A DNA stretch of 64,000 nt, taken from positions 62,001-126,000 of the forward strand of contig JBIPLJ010000002.1 of assembly GCA_044368415.1 (NCBI GenBank), written 5' to 3'. Position numbers and translations under genes: made by a program. Shown here in pieces: positions 1 through 8,306 of this stretch. Position 1 is the stretch's first letter; the number at the start of each line of letters is the position of its first letter. Under the pieces are notes generated by a model. That model worked only from the letters and a program-made list of their open reading frames with translations, was not told where the DNA came from and searched no databases. This DNA is from UBA4615 sp044368415. GTDB taxonomy: Bacteria > Pseudomonadota > Gammaproteobacteria > Burkholderiales > Burkholderiaceae_E.

Positions 1-630
1 ATCGCGCGCCTGCCGGCGAACGTCGAGATCGACGACCTGATCCAGGCGGGCATGATCGGACTGATGGACGCGCTGTCCCGGTACGAGACCGGTCATGGCG
101 CGCAGTTCGAGACCTTCGCGATGCAGCGCATCCGCGGGGCGATGATCGACGAGCTGCGCGGGGCCGACTGGTTGCCGCGCTCGGTGCGGCGCAACCAGCG
201 CGCGATCGAGGCGGCGGTGCACGCGGTCGAGCAGCGCGTGCGCCGCTCGGCCACCGAGGCGGAGGTCGCCGAGCAGATGGGCCTCGGGCTCGCGGAGTAC
301 CAGCAGATGCTGGGCGATGCGCACGGCGGCCAGCTGCTCTACCTGGACGACTTCGGCGGCTCGGACACGGACGAGAGCTTCATCGACCGCCACCCCGGAC
401 CGGACAGCCTCGACCCGGTGAAGGTGCTGGACGACGACCGGTTCCGCGCATCGCTCGCCGCCGCCATCGAGGCGCTGCCCGAGCGCGAGCGCCAGGTCAT
501 GGGCATGTACTACGAGCACGACATGAACCTGAAGGAGATCGGCGCGGTCCTCGGTGTCACCGAGTCCCGGATCTGCCAGCTCCACAGCCAGGCGGTCGCC
601 CGGCTGCGCGCCAAGCTCAAGGGCGCGTGA
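1..630 (+). CDS. fliA: RNA polymerase sigma-28 factor FliA (5' end outside window)
   Basis: Flagellar sigma factor that directs RNA polymerase to late flagellar and chemotaxis promoters. The reading frame is open from base 1, so the gene starts upstream; 209 residues are present against about 240 for the family, so roughly the first 30-40 residues are missing. Visible parts are region 2 (an LPANVEIDDLIQAG block at the very start, then a SRYE block and FATFAMQRIRGAMIDELR-like core-binding and -10 recognition helices), region 3, and region 4 with a helix-turn-helix (LPERERQVM through RICQLHSQAVARLR). Its anti-sigma factor gene flgM lies about 1.9 kb downstream on the opposite strand. The match to FliA is clear; only the start is unseen. 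Confidence 0.95.
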   Translation: MARLPANVEIDDLIQAGMIGLMDALSRYETGHGAQFETFAMQRIRGAMIDELRGADWLPRSVRRNQRAIEAAVHAVEQRVRRSATEAEVAEQMGLGLAEYQQMLGDAHGGQLLYLDDFGGSDTDESFIDRHPGPDSLDPVKVLDDDRFRASLAAAIEALPERERQVMGMYYEHDMNLKEIGAVLGVTESRICQLHSQAVARLRAKLKGA

Positions 631-662
631 GACCGGCCCCGGCGTACCCAGGAGAACCCGAG

Positions 663-2012
663 ATGATTCCCTCGCTGATCAAGCGGCGCCCCGCCTCCCA
701 GCCCGGAGCGACCTCGCCCGACACCGTGCCGGCAGTGGCCGGGCTCGACGACACTCGGCTCGCCGAGCTCGCCCGACAGGCCGGAGAGCTCGGCCGCGAG
801 GCCGCCGAGCTCTCTGGCACGATCGACGACCTCGCCGTCGACGGCGCACGCCAGCGCGACCGGTTCCGCCATGCGTCGGCCGAGATGGACGGCATGTACG
901 ACGCCAACCGCACGATCGCCGCGGCGACCGATGCGAGCCGCGCCGCCGTCCATGAGGCGCGCGAGGCGGTCGAACATGTGGGGCGTGGCGTAGGGGAGGT
1001 GGTCGACACGCTGCGCGAGGTATCGGATGCCGCGGGCGAGATCACCCGGATCGCCCTGCAGACCCGGCTGGTCGCTTTCAACGCGTCGGTCGAGGCCAAG
1101 CGGGCCGGCGACGCGGGGCGCGGATTTGCCGTGGTGGCCGACGCCGTGCGTGACCTCGCCGCCAAGGTCGAGCAGTCGTCCAAGCTCATCATGGGCACGG
1201 TCAAGCAGCTCGACGCCCGGATCGACGCACTCTCGCGCGAGATCGTCGCCGGTGGCTCCAACGAGAGCGCCTTCCATGCCGCCCTGGGCCGCGCCGAAGC
1301 TCAGGTCGACGGCATCGCCGGCGCCGCACATGCGAACCTCGCCACCTGCGAGTCGGTGCTGGGTACCGTCCGGGAGCTGGCCGGGCAGGTCGACCGCAGC
1401 GCGGGCGCCCTGGAGGCCGCGCGCACCCGCGCCGGCGCCTTCCTGGGCGTGTCGGAGTCGCTGCTCGAGATGACCGCGAGCAGCGGTGTGCGCACCGCCG
1501 ACACGCCCTACATCGACGCCGCGCTCGGGACCGCGGGTGCGATCGCCGCGCGCTTCGAGCAGGCGATCGCCTCGGGACGGATCACGCTCGCCGACCTGTT
1601 CGACGAACGCTACCAGCCGATCTCGGGGACCGACCCCGGCCAGCACATGACGCGCTTCACCGCGCTGACCGATGCGCTGCTGCCCGAGCTGCAGGAGCCG
1701 GTGGTCGCAACGCTGCCCAACGTGGTGTTCTGCGCGGCGGTCGATCGCAACGGTTACCTGCCGACCCACAACCAGAAGTTCTCGCGGCCCCAGGGGCCCG
1801 ATCCGGTGTGGAACGCGGCCCACTGTCGCAACCGGCGGATCTTCGCGGACCGCACCGGCCTGGCGGCGGGGCGCAGCCAGCGTCGCTTCCTGCTGCAGAC
1901 CTACCGCCGCGACATGGGCGGCGGGCAGTTCGTGCTGATGAAGGACCTGTCGGCGCCGATCGTGGTCGCCGGACGCCACTGGGGCGGCCTGCGGATCGCC
2001 TACCGGTTCTGA
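663..2012 (+). CDS. Soluble methyl-accepting chemotaxis-type signalling protein
   Basis: Predicted cytoplasmic chemoreceptor-like protein of 449 residues. The start is the ATG at 663, with AGGAG at 650-654; an in-frame GTG at 627 would overlap fliA and has no such site. No membrane segment is visible. The central part carries the receptor hairpin-tip signature that contacts CheA/CheW (around NASVEAKRAGDAGRGFAVVA), with K where most receptors have A and D where most have E. The C-terminal third (about residues 285-449) contains an NGYLPTHN-type block and WNAAHCRNRRIF, a soluble domain found at the C-terminus of some betaproteobacterial receptors and probably ligand-binding. It sits 32 bases after fliA, likely co-transcribed. 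The ligand cannot be told from sequence. Confidence 0.85.
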   Translation: MIPSLIKRRPASQPGATSPDTVPAVAGLDDTRLAELARQAGELGREAAELSGTIDDLAVDGARQRDRFRHASAEMDGMYDANRTIAAATDASRAAVHEAREAVEHVGRGVGEVVDTLREVSDAAGEITRIALQTRLVAFNASVEAKRAGDAGRGFAVVADAVRDLAAKVEQSSKLIMGTVKQLDARIDALSREIVAGGSNESAFHAALGRAEAQVDGIAGAAHANLATCESVLGTVRELAGQVDRSAGALEAARTRAGAFLGVSESLLEMTASSGVRTADTPYIDAALGTAGAIAARFEQAIASGRITLADLFDERYQPISGTDPGQHMTRFTALTDALLPELQEPVVATLPNVVFCAAVDRNGYLPTHNQKFSRPQGPDPVWNAAHCRNRRIFADRTGLAAGRSQRRFLLQTYRRDMGGGQFVLMKDLSAPIVVAGRHWGGLRIAYRF

Positions 2013-2049
2013 AGACGGGCGGCACGGCGCCGCCGTTCCTGAAGCACAC

Positions 2050-2069
2050 GGGCCCCTTCAGAGGGGCCC
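2050..2069. terminator. Perfect 8-bp stem hairpin after the chemoreceptor gene
   Basis: GGGCCCCT and AGGGGCCC flank a TCAG tetraloop. It lies 37 bases after the chemoreceptor stop and between convergent genes (chemoreceptor on plus, flgN on minus), which fits a bidirectional terminator. The T-tract on the plus side is poor (CTCTGTCTGT). Confidence 0.65.
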
Positions 2070-2124
2070 GCTCTGTCTGTGGTGCCAGGCGGTGCGCGGC
2101 CCGCGCACGCGCGCCCGAGAGGGT

Positions 2125-2496
2125 TCAGGCCGACAGCCCCCGCGAGGGTCCGCTCTTCGCGCCGAGCGCGCCGGAGGCGGTATAGAGGGACGGGCTTTCG
2201 CCGAGCGCGGCAAGCGCCCGGGCGGCATGGGCCTCGCCACGCGCGGCCAAGCCGGCGTTGATCGCCGCCGACTTCAGCGCCGCTTGCACGCGGATCTGGG
2301 ACGGGCCACGGGCCGCGTCCCGCCGCCAGGCGGGATTCGACAGGAGCCCGTGAATGCCGGCGTGGGCATCCTGCATGGCGGCGAAGTCGCCCGCGCTGAT
2401 CGCGCGGCGCTGCGACTCGAGCAGCGTCTCGAGGGCTGCGAGCGCACGCTCGCCGGCGGCGGTCGCCTGCTGCGGACGCACACGGGCAGCCGTCAT
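2125..2496 (-). CDS. flgN: Flagellar chaperone FlgN
   Basis: Probable export chaperone for the hook-associated proteins FlgK and FlgL, both encoded about 9-11 kb downstream on the other strand. The 123-residue product is helical and Ala/Arg-rich, with the family's ERALAALETLLESQRRAI-type N-terminal helix and a short central LLSNPAWRRD segment. Primary sequence conservation in FlgN is low, so the call rests mainly on size, helix pattern and position directly after flgM. The start codon overlaps the flgM stop codon by one base (TGATG), which implies translational coupling. Confidence 0.8.
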   Translation of the reverse strand: MTAARVRPQQATAAGERALAALETLLESQRRAISAGDFAAMQDAHAGIHGLLSNPAWRRDAARGPSQIRVQAALKSAAINAGLAARGEAHAARALAALGESPSLYTASGALGAKSGPSRGLSA

Positions 2497-2813
2497 CAGG
2501 GGGCCGGCTTCATGCCGAGAAAATCGCGCGCGTCGGCCAGCAGCTGCTCGGCCACGCGCTTGGCGTCGACCGGGAAGCGCCCTTCGACGATCGCCTGACG
2601 GATCTCCTCGACCTTCTTGTCGTTGTAGGAGACCACGCCGCCGGTCTCGGCCGGCGGCAGGGTCTTGCCCGACAGAGATACGCGGTCGATGCTCGTGGGC
2701 GGAGGCGCCGGCTTGGCAACGGCATCGGGCCGGACCGACGACGAGCGGTCCGTGCCTCCGGTGGTGCCACCGTCGACACGGATGCCATCTGTATTACTGG
2801 GTCCGATCTTCAT
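2496..2813 (-). CDS. flgM: Anti-sigma-28 factor FlgM
   Basis: Negative regulator that binds FliA until it is exported through the completed hook-basal body. At 105 residues it has the usual layout: a short N-terminal MKIG start, a Gly/Thr/Ser-rich disordered half and a C-terminal helical half (VEEIRQAIVEGRFPVDAKRVAEQL) that contacts sigma-28. The ATG is preceded by an AGGAGA ribosome-binding site at 2818-2823. A sigma-28-type promoter lies 43 bases upstream of the start, so FlgM is made under the control of the factor it inhibits. flgN follows with a one-base overlap. Confidence 0.95.
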   Translation of the reverse strand: MKIGPSNTDGIRVDGGTTGGTDRSSSVRPDAVAKPAPPPTSIDRVSLSGKTLPPAETGGVVSYNDKKVEEIRQAIVEGRFPVDAKRVAEQLLADARDFLGMKPAP

Positions 2814-2825
2814 CGCATTCTCCTG

Positions 2826-2846
2826 GGAGCGCGGTGAAAGCGCTCC
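2826..2846 (-). promoter_or_regulatory. Hairpin in the flgM 5' leader
   Basis: GGAGCGC and GCGCTCC form a perfect 7-bp stem around a 7-base loop. On the flgM transcript this sits only a few bases upstream of the AGGAGA ribosome-binding site, where it could affect translation initiation or mRNA stability. No function is proven by the sequence alone. Confidence 0.45.
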
Positions 2847-2855
2847 TCAGGTCCA

Positions 2856-2882
2856 TTATCGACACTCGGCCGTGTGACTTGA
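2856..2882 (-). promoter_or_regulatory. Sigma-28 (FliA) promoter of flgM
   Basis: Reading the minus strand, TCAAGTCA is followed by an 11-base spacer and GTCGATAA. The enterobacterial sigma-28 consensus is TAAAGTTT, 11 bases, GCCGATAA, so the spacing is exact and 7 of 8 bases of the -10 element match. It sits upstream of flgM at a suitable distance. Confidence 0.8.
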
Positions 2883-2941
2883 GCCCGAAAAGCAGGGTTG
2901 CACACCTTCACATACACGGTTGACCGCCGCGCGGCGGCCGT

Positions 2942-3649
2942 TCAGATCCTGACCTCGACCGTTCGTCCGCGGAGGGTTCCGGCGAGGATCCGCCCACTGT
3001 CTGTCCGGACCCGGATCGTCTGGCCGTCTCCGGCCCCCGCGAGCGCCTGCCCGTCGGCCAGGATCGTGAACCCCTGGCCGACCATCTGGATGCGCACCGG
3101 GTCGCCCGCGGCCACCGTCTGCGTGATCCGCAGATGCTCGAGCCTGAGAACCTGCCCGGCTGCCACCGGTCGGATCAAGCTTCGGCCGACGAGCTGCGCC
3201 GTATCGGTGACGGGCGTCCCCGGCTCGCGGCTGAGCTCGGCCTCTTCGATGCGCAGCGACGCACCCGCCGGGCTGCTGCCGGCGGCGAGCGCCTCGCCTG
3301 CGACCAGCGCTCGGCCCCGGACGATCACATTGACCGGCAGCGTGACCGACCAGGTAGCGCCTTCCAGGCATCGCAGTCCGACCACCGTCCGGCCCCACAG
3401 GCGCGTGCCCGCCACCTGATAGGGCTCGGCGCGCCCGCAGGGCGCGAGCTGCAGCCTCGGGTCGAGGCTGCCGACCTGGACCTCGACGCGGCCGCTGCCG
3501 GCAGGCACCTGGCGCTCGATGAAGGCGCGGATCGGTTCCGGAGCGACCGTGGGCTGGGCCGCGGCCACAGCGTGCACCGCCAGCAGCGCGAGCGCCGCGG
3601 TCAGGCGGGGCGCCGGGCGGCACGATGGGGTTTGGGGCGGTACGGCCAT
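2942..3649 (-). CDS. flgA: Flagellar basal body P-ring assembly chaperone FlgA
   Basis: Periplasmic chaperone for P-ring assembly, working with FlgI. The start is the ATG at 3649: it gives 235 residues with a typical signal peptide (RLTAALALLAVHAVAAAQP), and AAGG lies just upstream. A longer frame to 3736 would bury the signal peptide. The C-terminal SAF/BON-like domain is visible (GRSLIRPVAAGQVLRLEHL, then AGDPVRI and GQTIRVRTDSGRILAGTLR). It is divergent from flgB and upstream of flgM-flgN, the common betaproteobacterial flgA-flgM-flgN order, though about 130 bases with a separate promoter part it from flgM. Confidence 0.92.
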   Translation of the reverse strand: MAVPPQTPSCRPAPRLTAALALLAVHAVAAAQPTVAPEPIRAFIERQVPAGSGRVEVQVGSLDPRLQLAPCGRAEPYQVAGTRLWGRTVVGLRCLEGATWSVTLPVNVIVRGRALVAGEALAAGSSPAGASLRIEEAELSREPGTPVTDTAQLVGRSLIRPVAAGQVLRLEHLRITQTVAAGDPVRIQMVGQGFTILADGQALAGAGDGQTIRVRTDSGRILAGTLRGRTVEVRI

Positions 3650-3751
3650 CGGCGGACCTTTGTCTGATGCGGCTGGGATGATGGCGAGGATAGGCAGGGG
3701 CAGGCGCCCGGTATGTCCGATCAACGGGTCCGCCACGCCGCTTTTCGGCGC

Positions 3752-3778
3752 TTAAGTTCAGCGCGGAGCGGCCACCAT
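3752..3778 (+). promoter_or_regulatory. Possible sigma-28-like promoter before flgB (weak)
   Basis: TTAAGTTC, an 11-base spacer and GCCACCAT lie 32 bases before the flgB start. Spacing and the -35-like half agree with the sigma-28 pattern, but the -10 half matches only partly. The flgA-flgB gap should contain promoters for both directions; this is the only element I could point to. Confidence 0.25.
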
Positions 3779-3810
3779 TGCTCCATGAGTTCCGACCGGA
3801 GCGTGTCGAC

Positions 3811-4245
3811 ATGAGTGCCAGCCGACTGACCGAGTCGATCGATTTCCATGGCAGCGCGCTGCTGCTGCGCGCCGAGCGCCAAAAGGTGATCGCCGGCAAC
3901 ATTGCCAATGCGGACACGCCGCGCTTCGCGGCCCGCGACTTCGACTTCAGGGTCGCCCTGGCCGAGGCGACGGGCACCCGCCCGGAGGGCGCCGCGGCGC
4001 CGGCCTCGCAGGGGGTCGCGACCACACACGCCGGCCACATCGGCGGTGGCACCGGCGGCGCCGGACGGATCGACTCGACGGTGCAGAAGTACCGGGCCAC
4101 GGAGCAGCCGAGTCTCGATGCCAACAACGTCGATCTCGACCGCGAGCGGGCGAACTTCGCGGACAACGCGGTGCGCTATGAGGCGGGTCTGCGGTTCATC
4201 AACGGATCCGTCCGGACGCTGCTCTCGGCGATCCGGGGCGAGTGA
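3811..4245 (+). CDS. flgB: Flagellar basal-body rod protein FlgB
   Basis: Proximal rod subunit. The start is the ATG at 3811 with GGAG at 3798-3801, giving 144 residues; an upstream TTG at 3778 lacks support. The rod-family N-terminal motif is present (VIAGNIANADTPRF), and the C-terminus has the ANFADNAVRYEAGLRF helix that packs in the rod core. The middle is Gly/Thr-rich and variable, as usual. It is the first gene of a ten-cistron-plus flagellar run on the plus strand, divergent from flgA, with flgC 11 bases downstream. Confidence 0.95.
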   Translation: MSASRLTESIDFHGSALLLRAERQKVIAGNIANADTPRFAARDFDFRVALAEATGTRPEGAAAPASQGVATTHAGHIGGGTGGAGRIDSTVQKYRATEQPSLDANNVDLDRERANFADNAVRYEAGLRFINGSVRTLLSAIRGE

Positions 4246-4256
4246 GGGGAGCGGCC

Positions 4257-4661
4257 ATGTCGCTGATGAAGGTCTTCAACGTCGCCGGCAGCGCGGTCTC
4301 CGCGCAGAGCCAGCGGCTGAACGTCGTGGCGAGCAATCTCGCGAACGCCGAATCGGTCGCCGGCCCCGACGGGCAGAGCTACAAAGCGCGGCAGGTCGTC
4401 TTCCAGAGCCAACCGACCGCCGACGGCGGCGCGGGCGTGAAGGTCTCCTCGGTGATCGAGGACAACGCGCCGGCCAAGCGGGTCTACGAGCCCGGGCACC
4501 CGATGGCCGACCAGACCGGCTACCTGACACAGTCCAACGTGAACGTGGTGGAGGAGATGGTCAACATGATCTCTGCATCGCGCTCCTACCAGAACAACGT
4601 CGAGGTCATGAACACCGCGCGCCAGCTGCTGCAGAAGACGCTGCAGATGGGCCAGTCGTGA
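4257..4661 (+). CDS. flgC: Flagellar basal-body rod protein FlgC
   Basis: Proximal rod subunit of 134 residues, the standard length. The ATG at 4257 follows a GGGGAG ribosome-binding site; an upstream GTG at 4242 would overlap flgB. The N-terminal rod motif (LNVVASNLANAES) and the C-terminal VVEEMVNMISASRSYQNN motif are both intact, as is the GHPMAD segment. Tight spacing to flgB and flgD points to one operon. Confidence 0.96.
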   Translation: MSLMKVFNVAGSAVSAQSQRLNVVASNLANAESVAGPDGQSYKARQVVFQSQPTADGGAGVKVSSVIEDNAPAKRVYEPGHPMADQTGYLTQSNVNVVEEMVNMISASRSYQNNVEVMNTARQLLQKTLQMGQS

Positions 4662-4686
4662 CTTCGTGGCAACCGGACATCCGAAC

Positions 4687-5469
4687 ATGAGCCTCAGCGC
4701 GATCGCCCCCAAAACCACCGTCTCGCCGTCGGCTGCGACCCCCGCGGCACCCTCCACCGGCGCCGGCAGCGCCGCCTTCGACTCGGTGCTGAACCAGCTG
4801 CGCGGCTCGACCGGGACGGCCGGTGCAACGGGCACCGGGGGCACGACCGGCGGCGCTGGCACGACCGGCCAGGCGAGCGAGGATGCAACCGAAGACCGCT
4901 TCCTCAAGCTGCTGGTCGCTCAGATGAAGAACCAGGATCCGCTGAACCCGCTCGACAACGCGCAGGTCACGACCCAGCTCGCGCAGATCAACACCGTCAA
5001 GGGCATCGACAAGCTCAACACCTCGCTGCAGACGCTCGTCGACGGCACCAAGCAGGGCAGCACCAGCGAGGCGGCCTCGATGGTCGGCCGCAGCGTGCTT
5101 ATCGAGGGCGACACGATGACGCTGCCCAAAGACGGCGTCGCGAAGGCGGGTTTCGAGCTCGCCGCCGCCGCCACCTCGGTGCGCGTCGCCGTGCTCGACA
5201 AGAGCGGTGCGGAGGTCGACACCATCGAGCTCGGCCCGATGCCCGCCGGCCTGCAAACCTTCCAGTGGGACGGCAGCTCGGGCACCCGGACCTTCGATCC
5301 CGGCCTCTACACGCTCCGTGTCACCGCCCTCGACGGCGCCAGCAAGGTCTCCGCGACCCCGCTCTCCGCCGCGCCGGTCCAGGCGGTCACGCTCGGCACC
5401 GGCGGCGCCACGCTGCAGTTGGGCGCCTCCGGCAGTACGACTCTGGACAAGGTGCGCGCGATCCTCTGA
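4687..5469 (+). CDS. flgD: Flagellar hook assembly scaffold FlgD
   Basis: Hook-cap protein that guides polymerisation of FlgE and is lost when the hook is complete. From the ATG at 4687 it has 260 residues; a GTG at 4666 is possible but no clear ribosome-binding site separates the two. After a Ser/Thr/Gly/Ala-rich linker comes the conserved FLKLLVAQMKNQDPLNPLDN segment, then TQLAQINTVKGIDKLN, and a C-terminal FlgD Ig-like/tudor region (MVGRSVLIEGD through PAGLQTFQWDG). The Gly/Thr tract near residues 40-60 is longer than in many homologues. Confidence 0.94.
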   Translation: MSLSAIAPKTTVSPSAATPAAPSTGAGSAAFDSVLNQLRGSTGTAGATGTGGTTGGAGTTGQASEDATEDRFLKLLVAQMKNQDPLNPLDNAQVTTQLAQINTVKGIDKLNTSLQTLVDGTKQGSTSEAASMVGRSVLIEGDTMTLPKDGVAKAGFELAAAATSVRVAVLDKSGAEVDTIELGPMPAGLQTFQWDGSSGTRTFDPGLYTLRVTALDGASKVSATPLSAAPVQAVTLGTGGATLQLGASGSTTLDKVRAIL

Positions 5470-5529
5470 TCCGCGCCCCGTCACACCGATTTCCCCGTAG
5501 CACTCTCTTTACAGCAGGAGTCCTCGAGC

Positions 5530-6741
5530 ATGAGCTTCCAGCACGGTCTGTCCGGCCTCAGCGCCGCCGCACGCAACCTGGACGTGATCGGCAACAACGT
5601 CGCGAACGCCAACACCGTCGGCGCCAAGTCGTCGCGTGTCGAGTTCGCCGACATGTACGCGAACTCGCTCACCGGCCTGTCCGCGGCCACCACCGGCATC
5701 GGCGTCGCGGTCTCCAGCGTGGCGCAACAGTTCACCCAGGGCGACATCGTGTCGACCCAGAACCCCCTCGACATGGCGATCAACGGCCGCGGCTTCTTCC
5801 GCACATCGCTGGACGGTGCCACGCAGTACACGCGCAACGGCCAGTTCCGGATGGACAAGGACGGCTACATCGTCACCGCGCAGGGCGCCCGCCTGACGGG
5901 CTACGCCGTCGATGCCGCGGGCGTGGCCAACATCGGCACGCCGACCGAGCTCAGGATCACTACGGCGGACATTTCGCCGAAGCCGACTGCGCTCGCCCGC
6001 GCACAGCTCAACCTCGACGCCCGCGACACCGCGATCACCGCGCCCTTCGATTCCAGCAACCCGCAGACCTACCACAGCGCGATGTCGCTGTCGGTCTACG
6101 ACTCGCTCGGCCGCGACCACCAAGTCTCGCTGTTCTACCGCAAGACTGCTGGCAACACCTGGGAGGTGCGCGCCCAGGCCGACGGCGTCGACGTGGCAGG
6201 CGTCGCCTCGACGCTGACCTTCAACGCCTCCGGCGCGATGACGGCACCGACCGGCCCCTTCAACCTGACCATCCCGGTCGGCGCGGACGCCGGCGGGACC
6301 ATGACCTTCGGGGTGAACCTCACTTCCGCGACGCAGTTTGGCGCGAGCTTCGCGACGACCGAGATCAGCCAGGACGGCTTCGGCGCGGGCCGGCTGTCGG
6401 GCTTCAGCGCCGACGACTCGGGCGTGCTGGTCGGGCGCTACTCGAACGGCCAGACCCGGCCTCAGGGCCAGATCGTGTTGGCCAACTTCGTGAACCCGCA
6501 GGGCCTGATGCCGCAGGGCAACAACGCCTGGGGCGAGGGCGCAGCCGCGGGCCAGCCGACGCTCGGTGCGCCGGGCAGCGGCACCCTCGGCTCGCTCGAG
6601 GCGAGCGCGGTCGAGAACTCCAACGTCGATCTCACCTCCGAGCTGGTCGCGATGATCACCGCGCAGCGGGTCTACCAAGCCAACGCGCAGACGATCAAGA
6701 CGCACGACCAGCTGCTGCAGACCATCGTCAACCTGCGTTGA
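5530..6741 (+). CDS. flgE: Flagellar hook protein FlgE
   Basis: Structural subunit of the hook, 403 residues. AGGAG at 5518-5522 precedes the ATG. The N-terminal axial motif (LDVIGNNVANANTVGAK), the NPLDMAINGRGFF block shared by hook and rod proteins, and the C-terminal SNVDLTSELVAMITAQRVYQ motif are all present. The central exposed domains are of the usual size. It follows flgD by about 60 bases, within the flgB-flgL run. Confidence 0.96.
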   Translation: MSFQHGLSGLSAAARNLDVIGNNVANANTVGAKSSRVEFADMYANSLTGLSAATTGIGVAVSSVAQQFTQGDIVSTQNPLDMAINGRGFFRTSLDGATQYTRNGQFRMDKDGYIVTAQGARLTGYAVDAAGVANIGTPTELRITTADISPKPTALARAQLNLDARDTAITAPFDSSNPQTYHSAMSLSVYDSLGRDHQVSLFYRKTAGNTWEVRAQADGVDVAGVASTLTFNASGAMTAPTGPFNLTIPVGADAGGTMTFGVNLTSATQFGASFATTEISQDGFGAGRLSGFSADDSGVLVGRYSNGQTRPQGQIVLANFVNPQGLMPQGNNAWGEGAAAGQPTLGAPGSGTLGSLEASAVENSNVDLTSELVAMITAQRVYQANAQTIKTHDQLLQTIVNLR

Positions 6742-6769
6742 CGACGGCGGACGCTGACCGGGGACTGCC

Positions 6770-7504
6770 ATGGACCGCATGATCTACACCGCGATGTCGG
6801 GGGCGAAGGCGACGATGACGCGTCAGGACGCGATCGCCAACAACCTCGCCAATGCGAGCACCGACGGCTTTCGCGCCGACCAATCGGCGTTCCGTGCGGT
6901 ACCGATCCAGGGGCAGGGCGCGCCGACCCGCGTCCATGCACTCGAGGCAACCGCTGGCTTCGACGCCGGCGCGGGCCCGATCGCCCGTACCGGGCGGAAC
7001 CTCGACATCGCGGTGCGCGGCGCGGGCTGGATCGCGGTGCAGGGCCTGGACGGCAACGAGGCCTACACCCGCGCAGGCGGCCTCGAGCTGTCGGCCGATG
7101 GCACGCTGCAGACGCGGGCCGGGTTCCCGGTGCTCGGCGACGGCGGACCGATCGTGGTGCCGCAGGGCGCCACGGTGTCGATCGGTGCCGACGGCACCGT
7201 GACCGCGAAGGCGGGCACGACGCCGCCGACGCCGGTCGGCCAGATCAAGCTGGTCAATCCGCCGGTCGGCGAGCTGCGCAAGGGGGCCGACGGCCTGATG
7301 CGCGTCGCCGGCGGCGACCCGGCCCCGCCGGATCCCGCGGTGCGCGTCGTGGACGGCTCGCTCGAGGGCAGCAACGTCAATCCGGTGGAGGCGATGGTCG
7401 GCATGATCGCCGCGGCCCGCCAGTTCGAGATGCAGATGAAGATGCTGCAGACCGCCGAAGGCAACGAGCAGCGTGCAGCCAAGCTGCTTTCGCCTGCCGG
7501 CTGA
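6770..7504 (+). CDS. flgF: Flagellar basal-body rod protein FlgF
   Basis: Proximal rod component, 244 residues. The N-terminus starts MDRMIYTAMSGAKATM, typical of FlgF, followed by the IANNLANASTDGFRAD motif; the C-terminus has NVNPVEAMVGMIAAARQFEMQMKML. The ATG at 6770 is preceded by a GGGGA-type site. It lies 28 bases after flgE and 11 bases before flgG, in the standard order. Confidence 0.95.
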   Translation: MDRMIYTAMSGAKATMTRQDAIANNLANASTDGFRADQSAFRAVPIQGQGAPTRVHALEATAGFDAGAGPIARTGRNLDIAVRGAGWIAVQGLDGNEAYTRAGGLELSADGTLQTRAGFPVLGDGGPIVVPQGATVSIGADGTVTAKAGTTPPTPVGQIKLVNPPVGELRKGADGLMRVAGGDPAPPDPAVRVVDGSLEGSNVNPVEAMVGMIAAARQFEMQMKMLQTAEGNEQRAAKLLSPAG

Positions 7505-7515
7505 GGAGACTCCCC

Positions 7516-8298
7516 ATGATCCGTTCGCTCTGGATTTCGAAGACCGGGCTCGACGCGCAGCAGATGCAGCTCGACACGATCTCGCACAACCTCGCCAACG
7601 TCGGCACCAACGGCTACAAGCGGGCGCATGCGCAGTTCGAGGACCTGCTCTACCAGAACCTGCGCCAGTCCGGCGCGCAGGAGACGCAGACCAACATGCT
7701 GCCGACGGGCCTGCAACTCGGCACCGGCGTGCGCCCGGTCGGCACCAGCCGCAACTTCTCGCAGGGCAACCTGAACCGCACCGAGAACCCGCTCGACCTC
7801 GCCATCAACGGCAACGGGTTCCTGCAGGTCCAGATGCCCGACGGCACCACCTCGTACACCCGCGACGGCGCGCTGCGCGTCGACTCGCAGGGGCAGATGG
7901 TGACCGCCAATGGCTATCCGCTGAACCCGGCGATCACGATCCCCGCCAACTCGACCAATGTGACGATCGGCGCCGACGGCATCGTGACCGCGCTCACGCC
8001 GGGCAACACCACGCCGGTGCAAGTCGGCACGCTACAGACCGCCACCTTCGTGAACCCGGCCGGCCTCGACCCGATCGGCCAGAACCTGTTCCGCGAGACC
8101 GCCGCCTCCGGCACGCCCGCGGTCGGCACGCCCGGTCTGAACGGGCACGGCACGGTCAGCCAGGGCTACGTTGAGACATCGAACGTCAACGTCGTCGAGG
8201 AGCTGGTCACGATGATTCAGACCCAGCGCGCCTACGAGATCAACTCCAAGGCGATCTCGACCTCCGACCAGATGCTCGGTCGGCTCTCGCAACTGTGA
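7516..8298 (+). CDS. flgG: Flagellar distal rod protein FlgG
   Basis: Major subunit of the distal rod, 260 residues, the normal length. The N-terminus (MIRSLWISKTGLDAQQ) and the rod motif (ISHNLANVGTNGYKR) are diagnostic for FlgG, as is the NPLDLAINGNGFLQV block. The C-terminus ends SNVNVVEELVTMIQTQRAYE then MLGRLSQL. GAGGAG lies about 8 bases before the ATG. The stop codon region overlaps a GTG that could begin flgH, though the next ATG is the better flgH start. Confidence 0.97.
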   Translation: MIRSLWISKTGLDAQQMQLDTISHNLANVGTNGYKRAHAQFEDLLYQNLRQSGAQETQTNMLPTGLQLGTGVRPVGTSRNFSQGNLNRTENPLDLAINGNGFLQVQMPDGTTSYTRDGALRVDSQGQMVTANGYPLNPAITIPANSTNVTIGADGIVTALTPGNTTPVQVGTLQTATFVNPAGLDPIGQNLFRETAASGTPAVGTPGLNGHGTVSQGYVETSNVNVVEELVTMIQTQRAYEINSKAISTSDQMLGRLSQL

Positions 8299-8306
8299 GT
8301 GCCGCG

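Noticed and set aside
510..1979. 489-codon minus-strand frame over fliA and the chemoreceptor gene
   Set aside because: Antisense shadow in GC-rich DNA; composition is Arg/Gly/His-rich and no family is recognisable, while both plus-strand genes are clear.
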